Below, piece by piece: positions 15,041-23,448 of a stretch of 37,078 nucleotides of DNA. A program made the translations under genes and the position numbers. Within the stretch, counting starts at the first letter, position 1. Each line of letters starts with the position of its first letter. The notes beneath the pieces were generated by a model. The model was not told the DNA's origin. It saw only the letters and a program-made list of their open reading frames with translations, and made no database searches. This DNA is from Patescibacteria group bacterium (lineage in GTDB: Bacteria > Patescibacteriota > Patescibacteriia > UBA9570 > JAHJKD01), in the NCBI GenBank assembly GCA_018822435.1, contig JAHJKD010000055.1:1-37078 (forward strand), in the 5' to 3' direction.

Positions 15041-15791
15041 TTGAGATATTATTGTTTTTTTTTACAAATTTATAATAATCTAGATCCTCGGGTGCATCAA
15101 TTTCGAGCCAACCATTATTAATATAAACCGGAGTTAATGGCATTAGATTGTCAGCTATCTGTTGAAGAAAGCTCGTCATATACATATTATCAAAATCTTT
15201 CCCGTCATATTCCGCATTTTTATCAAGAGAATGGTAATACTTTTTTATATCTTTTATAGCTTCACCTGAAAATTTCATCAATCCAATATATTGGCCCTCA
15301 ATATCATCATAAGATTTTGGTTTTTTCCCAAGTTCTTTAATATTTCCTGACTCATCTATCTTTAAAGTTTCTGCATCAGATAAAGGGTCGTCCATCCTGG
15401 CTTCCCAGCATTCTCTCCAGTTTTTATCAACAACTACCGAAATTGGAGCCTGGCTTGATAATAATTTTTCCAGAACTTCACCATTATACACAATATCGCC
15501 ATAAGAAATAATTAAATCATCATCCATGACTTCCTCAGCGCAAAAAATGGAAGACACCATATTTGTTGTCTCATAGTCTGGATTGCGAAATTTTTTTATT
15601 CCGGGATAATCAATTTTTTCTTCCATGTACCCGGTAATTACATTTACATCATCAATGCCTTTTTCTTTAAAAACTTCTAATTGATGTTCTATGATTGGTT
15701 TTCCCTCTAACTCAACCATGCATTTCGGTCGGTCATCAGTCAGGGGCCGTAGTCTGGTTCCTTGGCCAGCTGCCGGGATAATCACTTTCAT
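15033..15791 (-). CDS. Probable CTP:phosphoglutamine cytidylyltransferase (Cj1416-like)
   Basis: 252-aa nucleotidyltransferase with a complete active site: AAGQGTRLRPLTDDRPKCM (7-25, with Arg13 and Lys23), metal-binding Asp99 in SYGDI, and Asp232 in LEIDAPEDL. The WRECWEAR segment and TTNMVSS resemble the LicC/phosphocholine-cytidylyltransferase branch rather than sugar-1-phosphate thymidylyltransferases. The next gene upstream encodes an amidotransferase-type hydrolase and the one before it a PEP-synthase-like kinase. By that context it is the Campylobacter Cj1416 equivalent: CTP plus N-phospho-L-glutamine to CDP-L-glutamine and PPi. Without the context, choline-phosphate or another CDP-activating role would be possible. 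Start and stop overlap both neighbours. Confidence 0.8.
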   Translation of the reverse strand: MKVIIPAAGQGTRLRPLTDDRPKCMVELEGKPIIEHQLEVFKEKGIDDVNVITGYMEEKIDYPGIKKFRNPDYETTNMVSSIFCAEEVMDDDLIISYGDIVYNGEVLEKLLSSQAPISVVVDKNWRECWEARMDDPLSDAETLKIDESGNIKELGKKPKSYDDIEGQYIGLMKFSGEAIKDIKKYYHSLDKNAEYDGKDFDNMYMTSFLQQIADNLMPLTPVYINNGWLEIDAPEDLDYYKFVKKNNNISNV

Positions 15792-16426
15792 AATTCTTTA
15801 TTTACAAACTTATTAATTAATTCTTTGTCAAAATCCTTATCTTGTCTTTCCGGGTGCCACTGCAAGCCCATTACTTGATCAACATTGTGAATTATTGCTT
15901 CCGTAAAACCGTCCTTAGTCCACGCAATAACTTTGAGCGGATCTGGCACATCTTTTTTTAATATACCTTGATTATGAAAAGAATTAGTTTCTTGATTATT
16001 TAATACATCAATTTCTGAAATAAGCTTATGACCATTGCTAACATGATTTTCAATTTTATTCAATAATTTCCCTCCAAAATAAACAATTAATAATTGGAAT
16101 CCTTTGCATATGCCCAAAACGGGGATCTTATTTTTCATTCCATATTCCAGCATCTGATATTCAATCTCATCTCTTTCTGGATAAACATCATTCATTTCTT
16201 CATCACTATTATATAAGTCAGGATCAACATTATTACCCCCGCTCAAAACAATTAAATCAAAATTATCCTTTAAATAATCACTCAAATTATTTGTATTGTT
16301 TGGGACGAGATTGCAAAGATAGCCAAATTCTTCAAAGAACTTTATATATTCATATTCCAGAACACTGCTCTTAGATCCGTGTTTTGGATCAGTAATTGTT
16401 TTTGTTGAGATAATTAATTTCTTCAT
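15788..16426 (-). CDS. Probable gamma-glutamyl-CDP-amidate hydrolase (Cj1417-like)
   Basis: 212-aa class I glutamine amidotransferase/peptidase C26 fold protein. The nucleophile elbow is LGICKGFQ (Cys107) and the catalytic pair is His191/Glu193 in LQWHPER; LSGGNNVDPDLY (61-72) and NSFHNQG (148-154) match the gamma-glutamyl hydrolase branch. In C. jejuni Cj1417 cuts CDP-L-glutamine into L-glutamate and cytidine diphosphoramidate. The immediate neighbours, kinase and cytidylyltransferase with 4-base overlaps on each side, support that assignment over a polyamine (PuuD-like) or folate role. It is cytoplasmic, with no signal peptide. Confidence 0.82.
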   Translation of the reverse strand: MKKLIISTKTITDPKHGSKSSVLEYEYIKFFEEFGYLCNLVPNNTNNLSDYLKDNFDLIVLSGGNNVDPDLYNSDEEMNDVYPERDEIEYQMLEYGMKNKIPVLGICKGFQLLIVYFGGKLLNKIENHVSNGHKLISEIDVLNNQETNSFHNQGILKKDVPDPLKVIAWTKDGFTEAIIHNVDQVMGLQWHPERQDKDFDKELINKFVNKEL

Positions 16427-19400
16427 ATTATTCCTTCCAATCTATTATTTTTGCAATCTAAATTTACTTTTTTCAATTCTTTTACCTCATTAAAAATAAG
16501 ATCGCCACAGCCAATGGCAGCGGGAAGACCGAACTCCGCGCAACGGATTGACATGTGCGAGGCAACACCTCCATATTTTGTAATCAAGCCTTTGATATTA
16601 TGGCTGAATATCCAATCAAATCCCGGATCAGCATTTTCAATCATGACAATCTTGCCTTCAATGTCCGCAGTTTCATTTTCCAAGAAAATAATTTCTCCAG
16701 AAATATTTTTTTGAGTAATAAAGTTTGGTTGAGATCTGGGAACAAAGAAATAATCAACATGGTCTTCATTGAAAATCACTTCTGGAAGCTTGATGGCTGA
16801 AGTTATTAGATGTTTTTCTTTGTTATTTTTTATTTTGTTATGAAGCTCATTTTCAAGATTAATAGACCGGGACGTATCAGCAATTGATATAATGTCATTA
16901 ATTGATAAATAAGCAGCATCGTTTCTACTGATTCCAAATTCGCTCATTAATTCAGATATCAGGTCAAGGACTAAGCTTAAATTTTTTGTAAATTCAAATT
17001 TAATATATTCGCGTGCTTCTGTTGCTTTGCGCACAAAATCAAGCAGTTTCTGGGCGTTAAAATCTAATTTGTGCTTTTTGAGTTCAGTATCGATATTATC
17101 AAGAGTCTGCTTATTAAATTTAAAATCCTCGATTTTTTCACCTTCAATTTTCCGGCTTAAATCCATGTACTCATTAAAATTTTCATTATAGGTTTTTTTT
17201 GAAATGTCGTAAGTTCCGGGCCGTAAATGTCCGTATGCATTCAGAAATTCTTTTTCCTCCATATTACCTTTTGAAAGAGCGCTCAAATTATTAATAAAAT
17301 CCTTAGCCACGGTACTAATACTGGTATAAAAAGCATCATATTCTTGTTGCGAAATAATTTCTTTTTTTAATAGAGATTTCATTAAAATCGAACCGATAAA
17401 TGAATATCTGGCTAATATGGAAAAGGGAAGCGTGCCGTAAGTTTTACAGTCTTCAAGAAGTTTAATAATTTTATCTTCAAGTGGTATGTTTGAATTGAAT
17501 ATTTTTTCCCGGTGTCCAGTTAAAATTTCTGTTTTTTGTATTTCATTATCAATTAGAATATTTTTTTCATTTATTATATTATTGGTCAGATTCCTAAATG
17601 CATTTCTGATTTCATTAGTTTCTGACTCGCTAAATCCAGAACGGATTATGATTTCCATTTTTTCATCAAATTCCAAATCATATGCTGTAATTGCCACTAG
17701 GAATTCAACTTTGTCGTGAAGCTCGGGATTTTTTTTCAGTTTATCAATATAATGGTCAATTAATTTATCCGCAGTTTGTTCGCTTATTTCAGCTGGCGTA
17801 AAGCTATTAAAGCTCATTCTGATATCAACGTATGGTTTTCCGGCAAAGGAAATTATTCCAGGAGTATAATGGGCATCTCTATATCCGGCTAATTTTCTAC
17901 TTTCACCCCATATTGAGTCAGTAATAATATATTTATATAAGCTAAATGCCAGAGGATTTGGATTAACGCCAATTATTTCAGCCGGATTCCAGTCAGGCAT
18001 AATGCCATAAGCAGTTCTTTTCCCAGCCAATTTTGGTGCAGGTCGGTCATATTTTCTAATCCTTTCTTTAATAAAATCCAATTCAGCCGAGATGTCACGG
18101 TTGAATACTTTAATGCTTTCTTTTTGGGCGGCAATGGGCCTGACTTGGAAAATATATATCTCATTTTTAGCGATTGCAAACTCCACATCAAGCGAATCAT
18201 GCCCGGTAAGCTCTTCTAATTCCGTTAATGATTGAATTATTTTTATTAATGACGGATCATCTGGTTTCACATCGGAAAATTTAAAATATATAAAAGTATT
18301 TGACTTCTGTGTGTCTCCGGATGTGATTGTGTCAGTTCGTGCAGTAATATCATAGTTAATAATATAATATGGGGCGCTTGTTTCGAGGTCTTTTGTAAAA
18401 GCCACGCCACTTAATTTTACTCCTTCAATTTGAGGTTGAACCAATATTTGATTGTCAGCCAATTCTTTTTGGTTGTCTTTTAGATAACTTTTAGCAACCC
18501 TTAGAATGGCATTTTCTATTTGATCCATCTCGGTTCGGTCAACATTAAGAACGCTTTCATAGTTGCCGGCCATAGAGGAATTTTCCGTATCTTCATTTAA
18601 AGCAGAACTTCTTATTACAAGTTTTGAGGAATTCAGGTCATTCTGTATCTTTTCTAATATTTCTTTTTTTTGTTTTTTATATTCATCTAAAGTAAAACTA
18701 ATTTGAGGAAGAACTCTAGATTTCTCTACTAATGGTTCCAGAACCTCTAACGTTTCCGCTTTTGTGCCAAATTTAAACTGTACGAGATCCTGAGGAGAAT
18801 CAAGCTCTGCCCATTTTCCTTTTATATCAATAGTTCCAACAGAATTTTTTTTTGATAATTCGGAGACAAGGTGGCCAAGAGTGGCTTTTTTATTTTTTTC
18901 CAACATTTTACTAATCTGGTCTTGTATTTTTTCTGCCACCTTTCTTTTAATTATTACCACTCCGACAAATTCTCCAAGCGTATTAAATTCCAGATTTTGC
19001 TTAGTAATAAAAAATTCATCGTTGTCGTTCCGATAAACCTTAACAGCATCATTCAAAATATTTTTTGTTCGTCCTTCATATCTGGTTTTCCATTCGCTGT
19101 CATAAGCTATTGTAATGTCCTTTTCTGATTTAATCAGTCTTTCAACAGTAGATTTGTCATAAATAATGTCAGAGAAACTAATAATTACATCATCTTTAAA
19201 TTCATTATGAGATTTTTCCAGAGAATATAAGCTCCCGGTTTTTTCCCATTGATCATTATAATAATATTTAACGCCAGGATATTTTCTCATTATTTTCAAA
19301 ATCTCAAATCCGCCTACTAGAGAAAAATCATTAACGCCGTTTTGCTGGCAGGCATTAATCATTGAATCTAAAACTGTTGCCTCCTTTGAAAATTTTTCAA

Positions 19401-19473
19401 GGCATTTTGGAATTCTTTTTTCTTGGTCTAGAGATGATTTTCCTGGACCGGCTGCCAGTACGATTAATTTCAT
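16423..19473 (-). CDS. Nucleotidyltransferase fused to L-glutamine kinase (Cj1418-like)
   Basis: 1016-aa two-part protein. Residues 1-236 are a nucleotidyltransferase domain (LAAGPGKSSLDQEKRIPKCL, Asp102 in SFSDI, Asp225 in AELDSPQDL); the usual G-x-R triphosphate-binding Arg is missing (GKSS). Residues about 245-470 are a PEP-synthase/PPDK-type ATP-binding region (VIRSSALNEDTENSSMAGNY; FQVRPI). Residues about 470-870 are a helical linker, and about 890-1016 a phosphohistidine domain with KYGGVASHMSIRCAEFGLP (His973). The pairing of ATP-grasp and swivelling His without a PEP/pyruvate barrel is the layout of C. jejuni Cj1418, which phosphorylates the side-chain amide of L-glutamine. Followed by Cj1417- and Cj1416-like genes, it should start CDP-amidate synthesis. 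The fused extra nucleotidyltransferase domain is unusual. Confidence 0.82.
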   Translation of the reverse strand: MKLIVLAAGPGKSSLDQEKRIPKCLEKFSKEATVLDSMINACQQNGVNDFSLVGGFEILKIMRKYPGVKYYYNDQWEKTGSLYSLEKSHNEFKDDVIISFSDIIYDKSTVERLIKSEKDITIAYDSEWKTRYEGRTKNILNDAVKVYRNDNDEFFITKQNLEFNTLGEFVGVVIIKRKVAEKIQDQISKMLEKNKKATLGHLVSELSKKNSVGTIDIKGKWAELDSPQDLVQFKFGTKAETLEVLEPLVEKSRVLPQISFTLDEYKKQKKEILEKIQNDLNSSKLVIRSSALNEDTENSSMAGNYESVLNVDRTEMDQIENAILRVAKSYLKDNQKELADNQILVQPQIEGVKLSGVAFTKDLETSAPYYIINYDITARTDTITSGDTQKSNTFIYFKFSDVKPDDPSLIKIIQSLTELEELTGHDSLDVEFAIAKNEIYIFQVRPIAAQKESIKVFNRDISAELDFIKERIRKYDRPAPKLAGKRTAYGIMPDWNPAEIIGVNPNPLAFSLYKYIITDSIWGESRKLAGYRDAHYTPGIISFAGKPYVDIRMSFNSFTPAEISEQTADKLIDHYIDKLKKNPELHDKVEFLVAITAYDLEFDEKMEIIIRSGFSESETNEIRNAFRNLTNNIINEKNILIDNEIQKTEILTGHREKIFNSNIPLEDKIIKLLEDCKTYGTLPFSILARYSFIGSILMKSLLKKEIISQQEYDAFYTSISTVAKDFINNLSALSKGNMEEKEFLNAYGHLRPGTYDISKKTYNENFNEYMDLSRKIEGEKIEDFKFNKQTLDNIDTELKKHKLDFNAQKLLDFVRKATEAREYIKFEFTKNLSLVLDLISELMSEFGISRNDAAYLSINDIISIADTSRSINLENELHNKIKNNKEKHLITSAIKLPEVIFNEDHVDYFFVPRSQPNFITQKNISGEIIFLENETADIEGKIVMIENADPGFDWIFSHNIKGLITKYGGVASHMSIRCAEFGLPAAIGCGDLIFNEVKELKKVNLDCKNNRLEGII

Positions 19474-20412
19474 TTATATACGCGTTATATTAATTGAATG
19501 AAAAAACAAATTTATCTGATTTTTAAAACCCGGTTTCCTTTCATTATCAATAATCGGATAAAAAAATATTTTTAAAAAATTATCTGAACAATTCACAAAT
19601 TTAAGAAATGTTAATTTTTCGGGATGATGCTTTTTAAAATAATTCGTTAAATCATTTAAATAATTTTTTTGTCGCCAAAAAACCTTTGTTTTTTTAAAAG
19701 AAGAACTTTGAATATGAACGACCTCAGAATCACTTAGCATATAAATTTTTTTTCCTTCATTATAAATTCTTTTACATATATCCATATCATTAAAATAGTA
19801 GGGAAAGGCCGGGTCAATTAAGTAGGATTGTTTCCTAATCCAATTTTCGGACATAACCAAACAAGCCGCTGAAGGTTGGTTTATTTCGAATAGATTTTCT
19901 GATATAGGTTTCTTTTTAATTGATAAGCTGAATTTTTCCCCAGTTTTTAATTTATAAGCCAATCTATTGAACCTGCCAAATAAAGTACGTCTTTCTTTTA
20001 GATAGGATCCCAATGAAATAAAGTCATTAAGGTAATCTTGTTTTGAGCCGTCCGGATTAATTAATTGAGGTGCAACCGCGCCTAACTTATCATTTGAATT
20101 CAGCAATGTAATTATTTTTAAAAAAACATCATCAGTCAGTTCAGTATCTGGTCCAACTATGGCAATATGTTTGCCAGTTGCGATTTTAAATCCTTCATTG
20201 ATCACTCCACACCCTAAATTTTCATCTTTTTCAATCCATATAATCTGATCATATGTATAATATTTTTGCTTTATTTCATTAAAATTATCATCAGAATTAT
20301 TATCAATAACAATAATTTCATAATTAATTGACGTTTTTAAAATAATAGATTTAAGACAATCATTTAGAAGATCGCTTGAGTTCCAATTGGTGATAATAAT
20401 ACTTAAATCCAT
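19474..20412 (-). CDS. Family 2 glycosyltransferase, rhamnosyltransferase-like
   Basis: 312-aa GT2 enzyme: LSIIITNWNSSDLLNDCL, IVIDNNSDD, ENLGCGVINEGF, and VGPDTEL as the metal-binding region, then FNDMDICKRIYNEGKKI near residue 220, as in WbbL-like rhamnosyl- and related deoxyhexosyltransferases. It is the first gene of the AT-rich minus-strand operon, one base upstream of the glutamine kinase fusion, so its acceptor glycan is probably the one decorated with phosphoramidate. The sugar donor is not determined. Confidence 0.85.
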   Translation of the reverse strand: MDLSIIITNWNSSDLLNDCLKSIILKTSINYEIIVIDNNSDDNFNEIKQKYYTYDQIIWIEKDENLGCGVINEGFKIATGKHIAIVGPDTELTDDVFLKIITLLNSNDKLGAVAPQLINPDGSKQDYLNDFISLGSYLKERRTLFGRFNRLAYKLKTGEKFSLSIKKKPISENLFEINQPSAACLVMSENWIRKQSYLIDPAFPYYFNDMDICKRIYNEGKKIYMLSDSEVVHIQSSSFKKTKVFWRQKNYLNDLTNYFKKHHPEKLTFLKFVNCSDNFLKIFFYPIIDNERKPGFKNQINLFFHSINITRI

Positions 20413-20427
20413 AAATTTAAAAACATA

Positions 20428-20443
20428 AAGTCAATTGACTTTA
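20428..20443. promoter_or_regulatory. 16-bp perfect palindrome in the divergent promoter region
   Basis: AAAGTCAATTGACTTT is a perfect palindrome in the 88-base space between the divergent phosphoramidate operon and the amino-sugar genes. It contains the -35 hexamer of the rightward promoter and ends 15 bases before the leftward start codon. It could be an operator for a dimeric regulator. No regulator gene is nearby. Confidence 0.35.
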
Positions 20444-20462
20444 TAATAAAATAAGGTACTAT
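20435..20462 (+). promoter_or_regulatory. Candidate promoter of the amino-sugar genes
   Basis: TTGACT (20435-20440) and TACTAT (20457-20462), 16-base spacer. A start near 20469 gives a leader of about 32 bases to the ATG at 20501. Confidence 0.45.
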
Positions 20463-20500
20463 TTATTATAGTAAAATATAGATAAATATCAACTTTTTAT

Positions 20501-20911
20501 ATGATTAAAAAATGTAAAATAATTGATTTACCGATAATTGCTGACCAGCGGGGGAATCTTTCTATTGCTGAAGAATCTCAGGCAATACCGTTCCCAATGA
20601 AAAGAATTTACTATTTATATGATGTTCCTACCGGAGCCGCCCGAGGCGGACATGCTCATAAGGAAATGGAATCAGTCATTATCGCTTTAAGCGGAAGCTT
20701 TGATGTAATTGTTGACGATGGAAAGAAAAAAGAAAAATTTTTTATGAACAGACCGCATTATGGAATATATGTTCCGCCCTTTACTTGGCGTGAAATCGTA
20801 AATTTTTCCTCAAATTCAATTGCTTTGGCAATTGTGTCTACTCCGTATGATGAAGCAGATTATATCAGAGAGTATGAATCTTTCAAAGACCAAATTAAAA
20901 ATTATGGCTAA
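20501..20911 (+). CDS. fdtA: dTDP-4-keto-6-deoxyglucose 3,4-ketoisomerase (FdtA/QdtA-type cupin)
   Basis: 136-aa cupin of the FdtA/WxcM C-terminal family. DQRGNLS (15-21), the RGGHAHK active-site block (48-54, with His51 and His53), and the end motif DYIREYESF are characteristic. It converts dTDP-4-keto-6-deoxy-D-glucose to a 3-keto isomer. The next two genes encode an N-acetyltransferase and a PLP aminotransferase, completing dTDP-3-acetamido-3,6-dideoxyhexose synthesis (Fuc3NAc or Qui3NAc). FdtA and QdtA differ in C4 stereochemistry, which I cannot decide here. The gene symbol is by family only. RmlA/RmlB, needed for the substrate, are not in the window. Confidence 0.85.
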   Translation: MIKKCKIIDLPIIADQRGNLSIAEESQAIPFPMKRIYYLYDVPTGAARGGHAHKEMESVIIALSGSFDVIVDDGKKKEKFFMNRPHYGIYVPPFTWREIVNFSSNSIALAIVSTPYDEADYIREYESFKDQIKNYG

Positions 20912-21473
20912 AAAAAATTTCTTCCAACATGAAAACTCATTAGTGGAATCTGATGATATTGGTGAGAATACCCGCATCTGGGCTTTTTCCCATATATTAA
21001 AACGTGCACGCATAGGAAAAAATTGTAATATTTGTGACCATACATTTATTGAAAGCGATGTTATTGTCGGAAATGATGTGACCATCAAATGCGGCGTGTA
21101 TTTATGGGAGGGCATTAGAATAGAAGACAACGTGTTCATCGGTCCGAATGCAACATTTACAAATGATATGCGGCCCCGTAGTAAAGAATATCCGGAAAAA
21201 TTTATTGAAACATCCATCAGAAAAGGCGCTAGCATCGGCGCAAACGCGACTATTATTGCTGGTTCTACTATTGGCTCACACGCCTTGATCGGAGCCGGCA
21301 GCGTTGTGACTTCGGACATTCCGGCTTTTGCCAAAGCCTATGGCGTACCTGCGAAAGTAAAAGGATTTATTTGTGCCTGTGCAAAAGATCTTGATTTCCA
21401 AGGTGATACGGCCAAGTGTTCTTGCGGAAAAATTTATAAAAAAAAGAGTGAACGATTAATCGAATTACAATGA
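20904..21473 (+). CDS. Left-handed beta-helix N-acetyltransferase (FdtC/WxcM N-terminal type)
   Basis: 189-aa hexapeptide-repeat acyltransferase. Imperfect hexapeptides run from residue 20 to about 150 (for example [46 protein letters not shown]), with NDMRPRS typical of the WxcM/FdtC branch. It should acetylate the 3-amino group of the dTDP-sugar made by its neighbours. The C-terminus carries CACAK...CSCGK, a possible small zinc site. I chose the ATG at 20904, overlapping fdtA by 8 bases, because [12 protein letters not shown] begins the conserved domain; an in-frame start at 20820 lies inside fdtA. Confidence 0.85.
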   Translation: MAKKNFFQHENSLVESDDIGENTRIWAFSHILKRARIGKNCNICDHTFIESDVIVGNDVTIKCGVYLWEGIRIEDNVFIGPNATFTNDMRPRSKEYPEKFIETSIRKGASIGANATIIAGSTIGSHALIGAGSVVTSDIPAFAKAYGVPAKVKGFICACAKDLDFQGDTAKCSCGKIYKKKSERLIELQ

Positions 21474-22555
21474 TTCAATTTATTGGATTAAGGGATGAGC
21501 ATGGAAAAATTCAAAAAGAGATAGATACAGCTATTAAAAAAGTTATTGATAGTCAATATTTTATTTTAGGCGAAGAAGGGGAGAAGTTTGAAAAGGAATT
21601 CGCCGAATATTTAGATATTAAGAATGTCATCGGAGTCGGCTCCGGGTCTGATGCCATTTTTTTGGCATTATTAAGTTTGGGTATTGGCCCGGGCGATGAA
21701 GTTATCGTCCCTTCCCACACTTTCGTCTCATCCGTTGATGCTGTCCGCCACTGCGGCGCTAGGCCCGTGTTTTGCGATATAGATGAAAATACATTTTGTA
21801 TCGACCCTAAGGATATTCAAGGGAAGATTTCAGAAAAAACTAAAGCCATAATACCAGTTCATCTTTATGGTTATCCTGCTGAAATGGGCCAAATTATGGA
21901 TATTGCCAAGGATAGTGGGATATTTGTCATTGAAGACGCCTGCCAGGCGCATGGCGCTGAATATAAGGGGAAAAAGGTGGGTACGATCGGGGACATCGGC
22001 TGTTTCAGCTTTTATCCGGCTAAAAATCTCGGCGCTTATGGCGACGGCGGCGCCGTCGTGACCAATAATGATGAAATAGCGGAAAAAATATCTAAATTAA
22101 GAAATTACGGGCAAAGCAAAAAATATTACAGCGATTTTATCGGCTACAATAGCCGGCTGGATGAATTGCAGGCGGCCGTACTAAGAGTAAAATTATCCCA
22201 TTTGGATGAATGGAATGAAAACAGGAGCAAGGCGGCCGGATCATACGGACAATTATTGGACGGATCATCATTGATTATTCCGAAAGAAGCGGACGACATT
22301 TTTCATGCCTGGCACCTCTATGTTATCCGGCATCCCAAGCGGGACGAACTGCAGGAATATTTGAACGAAAATGGTATCGAGACTCTTATACATTATCCTG
22401 TGCCTGTTCACATGCAAAAGAGTTACTCGGACTTTGATGTTGATCTCCCTCTCACAGAAAAAATTAGCCAAGAAATATTATCTTTGCCCATGCATCCATT
22501 TTTAAGAGATGAAGAAATTGAGACAGTGTGCCGGAAAATTAAAGAATGGAAATAA
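21470..22555 (+). CDS. DegT/DnrJ/EryC1 PLP-dependent sugar aminotransferase (FdtB/QdtB-type)
   Basis: 361-aa aminotransferase. [29 protein letters not shown] (57-85), EDACQAHGA with Asp156, and [14 protein letters not shown] with the PLP-binding Lys185 are the family's active site; length is normal. It transfers an amino group, usually from glutamate, to the 3-keto sugar delivered by the isomerase two genes upstream. The gene overlaps the acetyltransferase stop by 4 bases, showing translational coupling. Order here is isomerase, acetyltransferase, aminotransferase. Confidence 0.9.
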   Translation: MIQFIGLRDEHGKIQKEIDTAIKKVIDSQYFILGEEGEKFEKEFAEYLDIKNVIGVGSGSDAIFLALLSLGIGPGDEVIVPSHTFVSSVDAVRHCGARPVFCDIDENTFCIDPKDIQGKISEKTKAIIPVHLYGYPAEMGQIMDIAKDSGIFVIEDACQAHGAEYKGKKVGTIGDIGCFSFYPAKNLGAYGDGGAVVTNNDEIAEKISKLRNYGQSKKYYSDFIGYNSRLDELQAAVLRVKLSHLDEWNENRSKAAGSYGQLLDGSSLIIPKEADDIFHAWHLYVIRHPKRDELQEYLNENGIETLIHYPVPVHMQKSYSDFDVDLPLTEKISQEILSLPMHPFLRDEEIETVCRKIKEWK

Positions 22556-22557
22556 AT

Positions 22558-23403
22558 TTAAATTTTTGATGAAGTAATCTGGTCCCAGACCAGTTTTTTC
22601 TTTTTAAAATCGCGATAAGCTTTCATCCAAATAATCAGATCAAGAGTAATATAAGGCCAGGCGTATAAATCCGTTACTAAATATTTTAATTGTTTGGCAT
22701 TTCGTCTTTCCGTTACACCCATGCCTTCATCCGTCATTTGCCACCATCCCACTCGGACCCGAACTTTTTGTTTTATGTAATCAGAAAAATTTTGGGCTGC
22801 TTGAACATATACTTTTGCTTCTGGTTCATATATCACCTTGTACCCAGCCTCTTTTACTTCCCATCCCAATATAGCATCGTCTACCAGAGATTTTTCATCT
22901 AAATTTCCAACAATGCCTTTTTTTACACCCAATAAAAAACCGTTCAAAGCATAAAAAGTTCCTTTCTCATGTTCGGCTACTTTTTGGTGGTCTAAGCCTT
23001 TCCAGCCAAAGCCTTGTAATTTATCAAAAAAGTTTTCTTCTTTATAATTATAAATCTTGGCAGATACAGCTCCGACGTCATCTTTTTCTAGATGTTTCAT
23101 GATTTGCTCAATCGAGTTTTTTGCTGGAATAACATCAGCGTCTGATAAAATAATATTTTTATTTTTTGCTTCTTGTAGAATTTGATTAATCGCGGCTGTT
23201 TTTCCTCGTTTAACCGGATCCTCAATTATTCTAATCCTAGCATCATTCAGAGATTCAGCTTCGGAAACCGTATCATCAGTACAGGCTGATGCCACAATTA
23301 AAATTTCATCCTCTTCATTCAATTGGGGAAGAATATTGCAAACGCATTTCTTAATTGTTTTTCCCTCATTATAAGCGGGAATGCCGATAGTTTTATTTTG
23401 CAT
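22558..23403 (-). CDS. Family 2 glycosyltransferase
   Basis: 281-aa GT2 protein: IGIPAYNEGKTI, ASACTDDT, GKTAAINQIL, LSDADVIP as metal-binding motif, and LVDDAILGWEVKEAGYKVIYEP in the acceptor half. A hydrophobic stretch near residues 245-262 may touch the membrane. It is on the opposite strand from its neighbours, with its stop 3 bases from the end of the convergent aminotransferase gene. It resembles processive or N-acetylglucosaminyltransferase-like GT2s, but the donor is unknown. Confidence 0.83.
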   Translation of the reverse strand: MQNKTIGIPAYNEGKTIKKCVCNILPQLNEEDEILIVASACTDDTVSEAESLNDARIRIIEDPVKRGKTAAINQILQEAKNKNIILSDADVIPAKNSIEQIMKHLEKDDVGAVSAKIYNYKEENFFDKLQGFGWKGLDHQKVAEHEKGTFYALNGFLLGVKKGIVGNLDEKSLVDDAILGWEVKEAGYKVIYEPEAKVYVQAAQNFSDYIKQKVRVRVGWWQMTDEGMGVTERRNAKQLKYLVTDLYAWPYITLDLIIWMKAYRDFKKKKLVWDQITSSKI

Positions 23404-23448
23404 GCAATAATGTTAATATAATATCGGTTAAATTACAAATATTATTAA

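Noticed and set aside
15788-16426. PuuD-like gamma-glutamyl-GABA hydrolase of putrescine catabolism
   Set aside because: No other polyamine genes are nearby and the gene overlaps the kinase and cytidylyltransferase genes.
18871-19128. Plus-strand open frames inside the glutamine kinase gene and similar antisense frames elsewhere
   Set aside because: They lack domain features, lie antisense to strongly supported genes, and have AT-rich low-complexity translations.
16423-19473. PEP synthase or pyruvate phosphate dikinase
   Set aside because: The ATP-binding and phosphohistidine domains are present, but there is no C-terminal PEP/pyruvate barrel, and the operon context is CDP-amidate synthesis.
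15033-19473. Phosphonate biosynthesis (PepM with a nucleotidyltransferase)
   Set aside because: No PEP mutase signature or phosphonopyruvate decarboxylase is present; the hydrolase and kinase fit phosphoramidate chemistry better.
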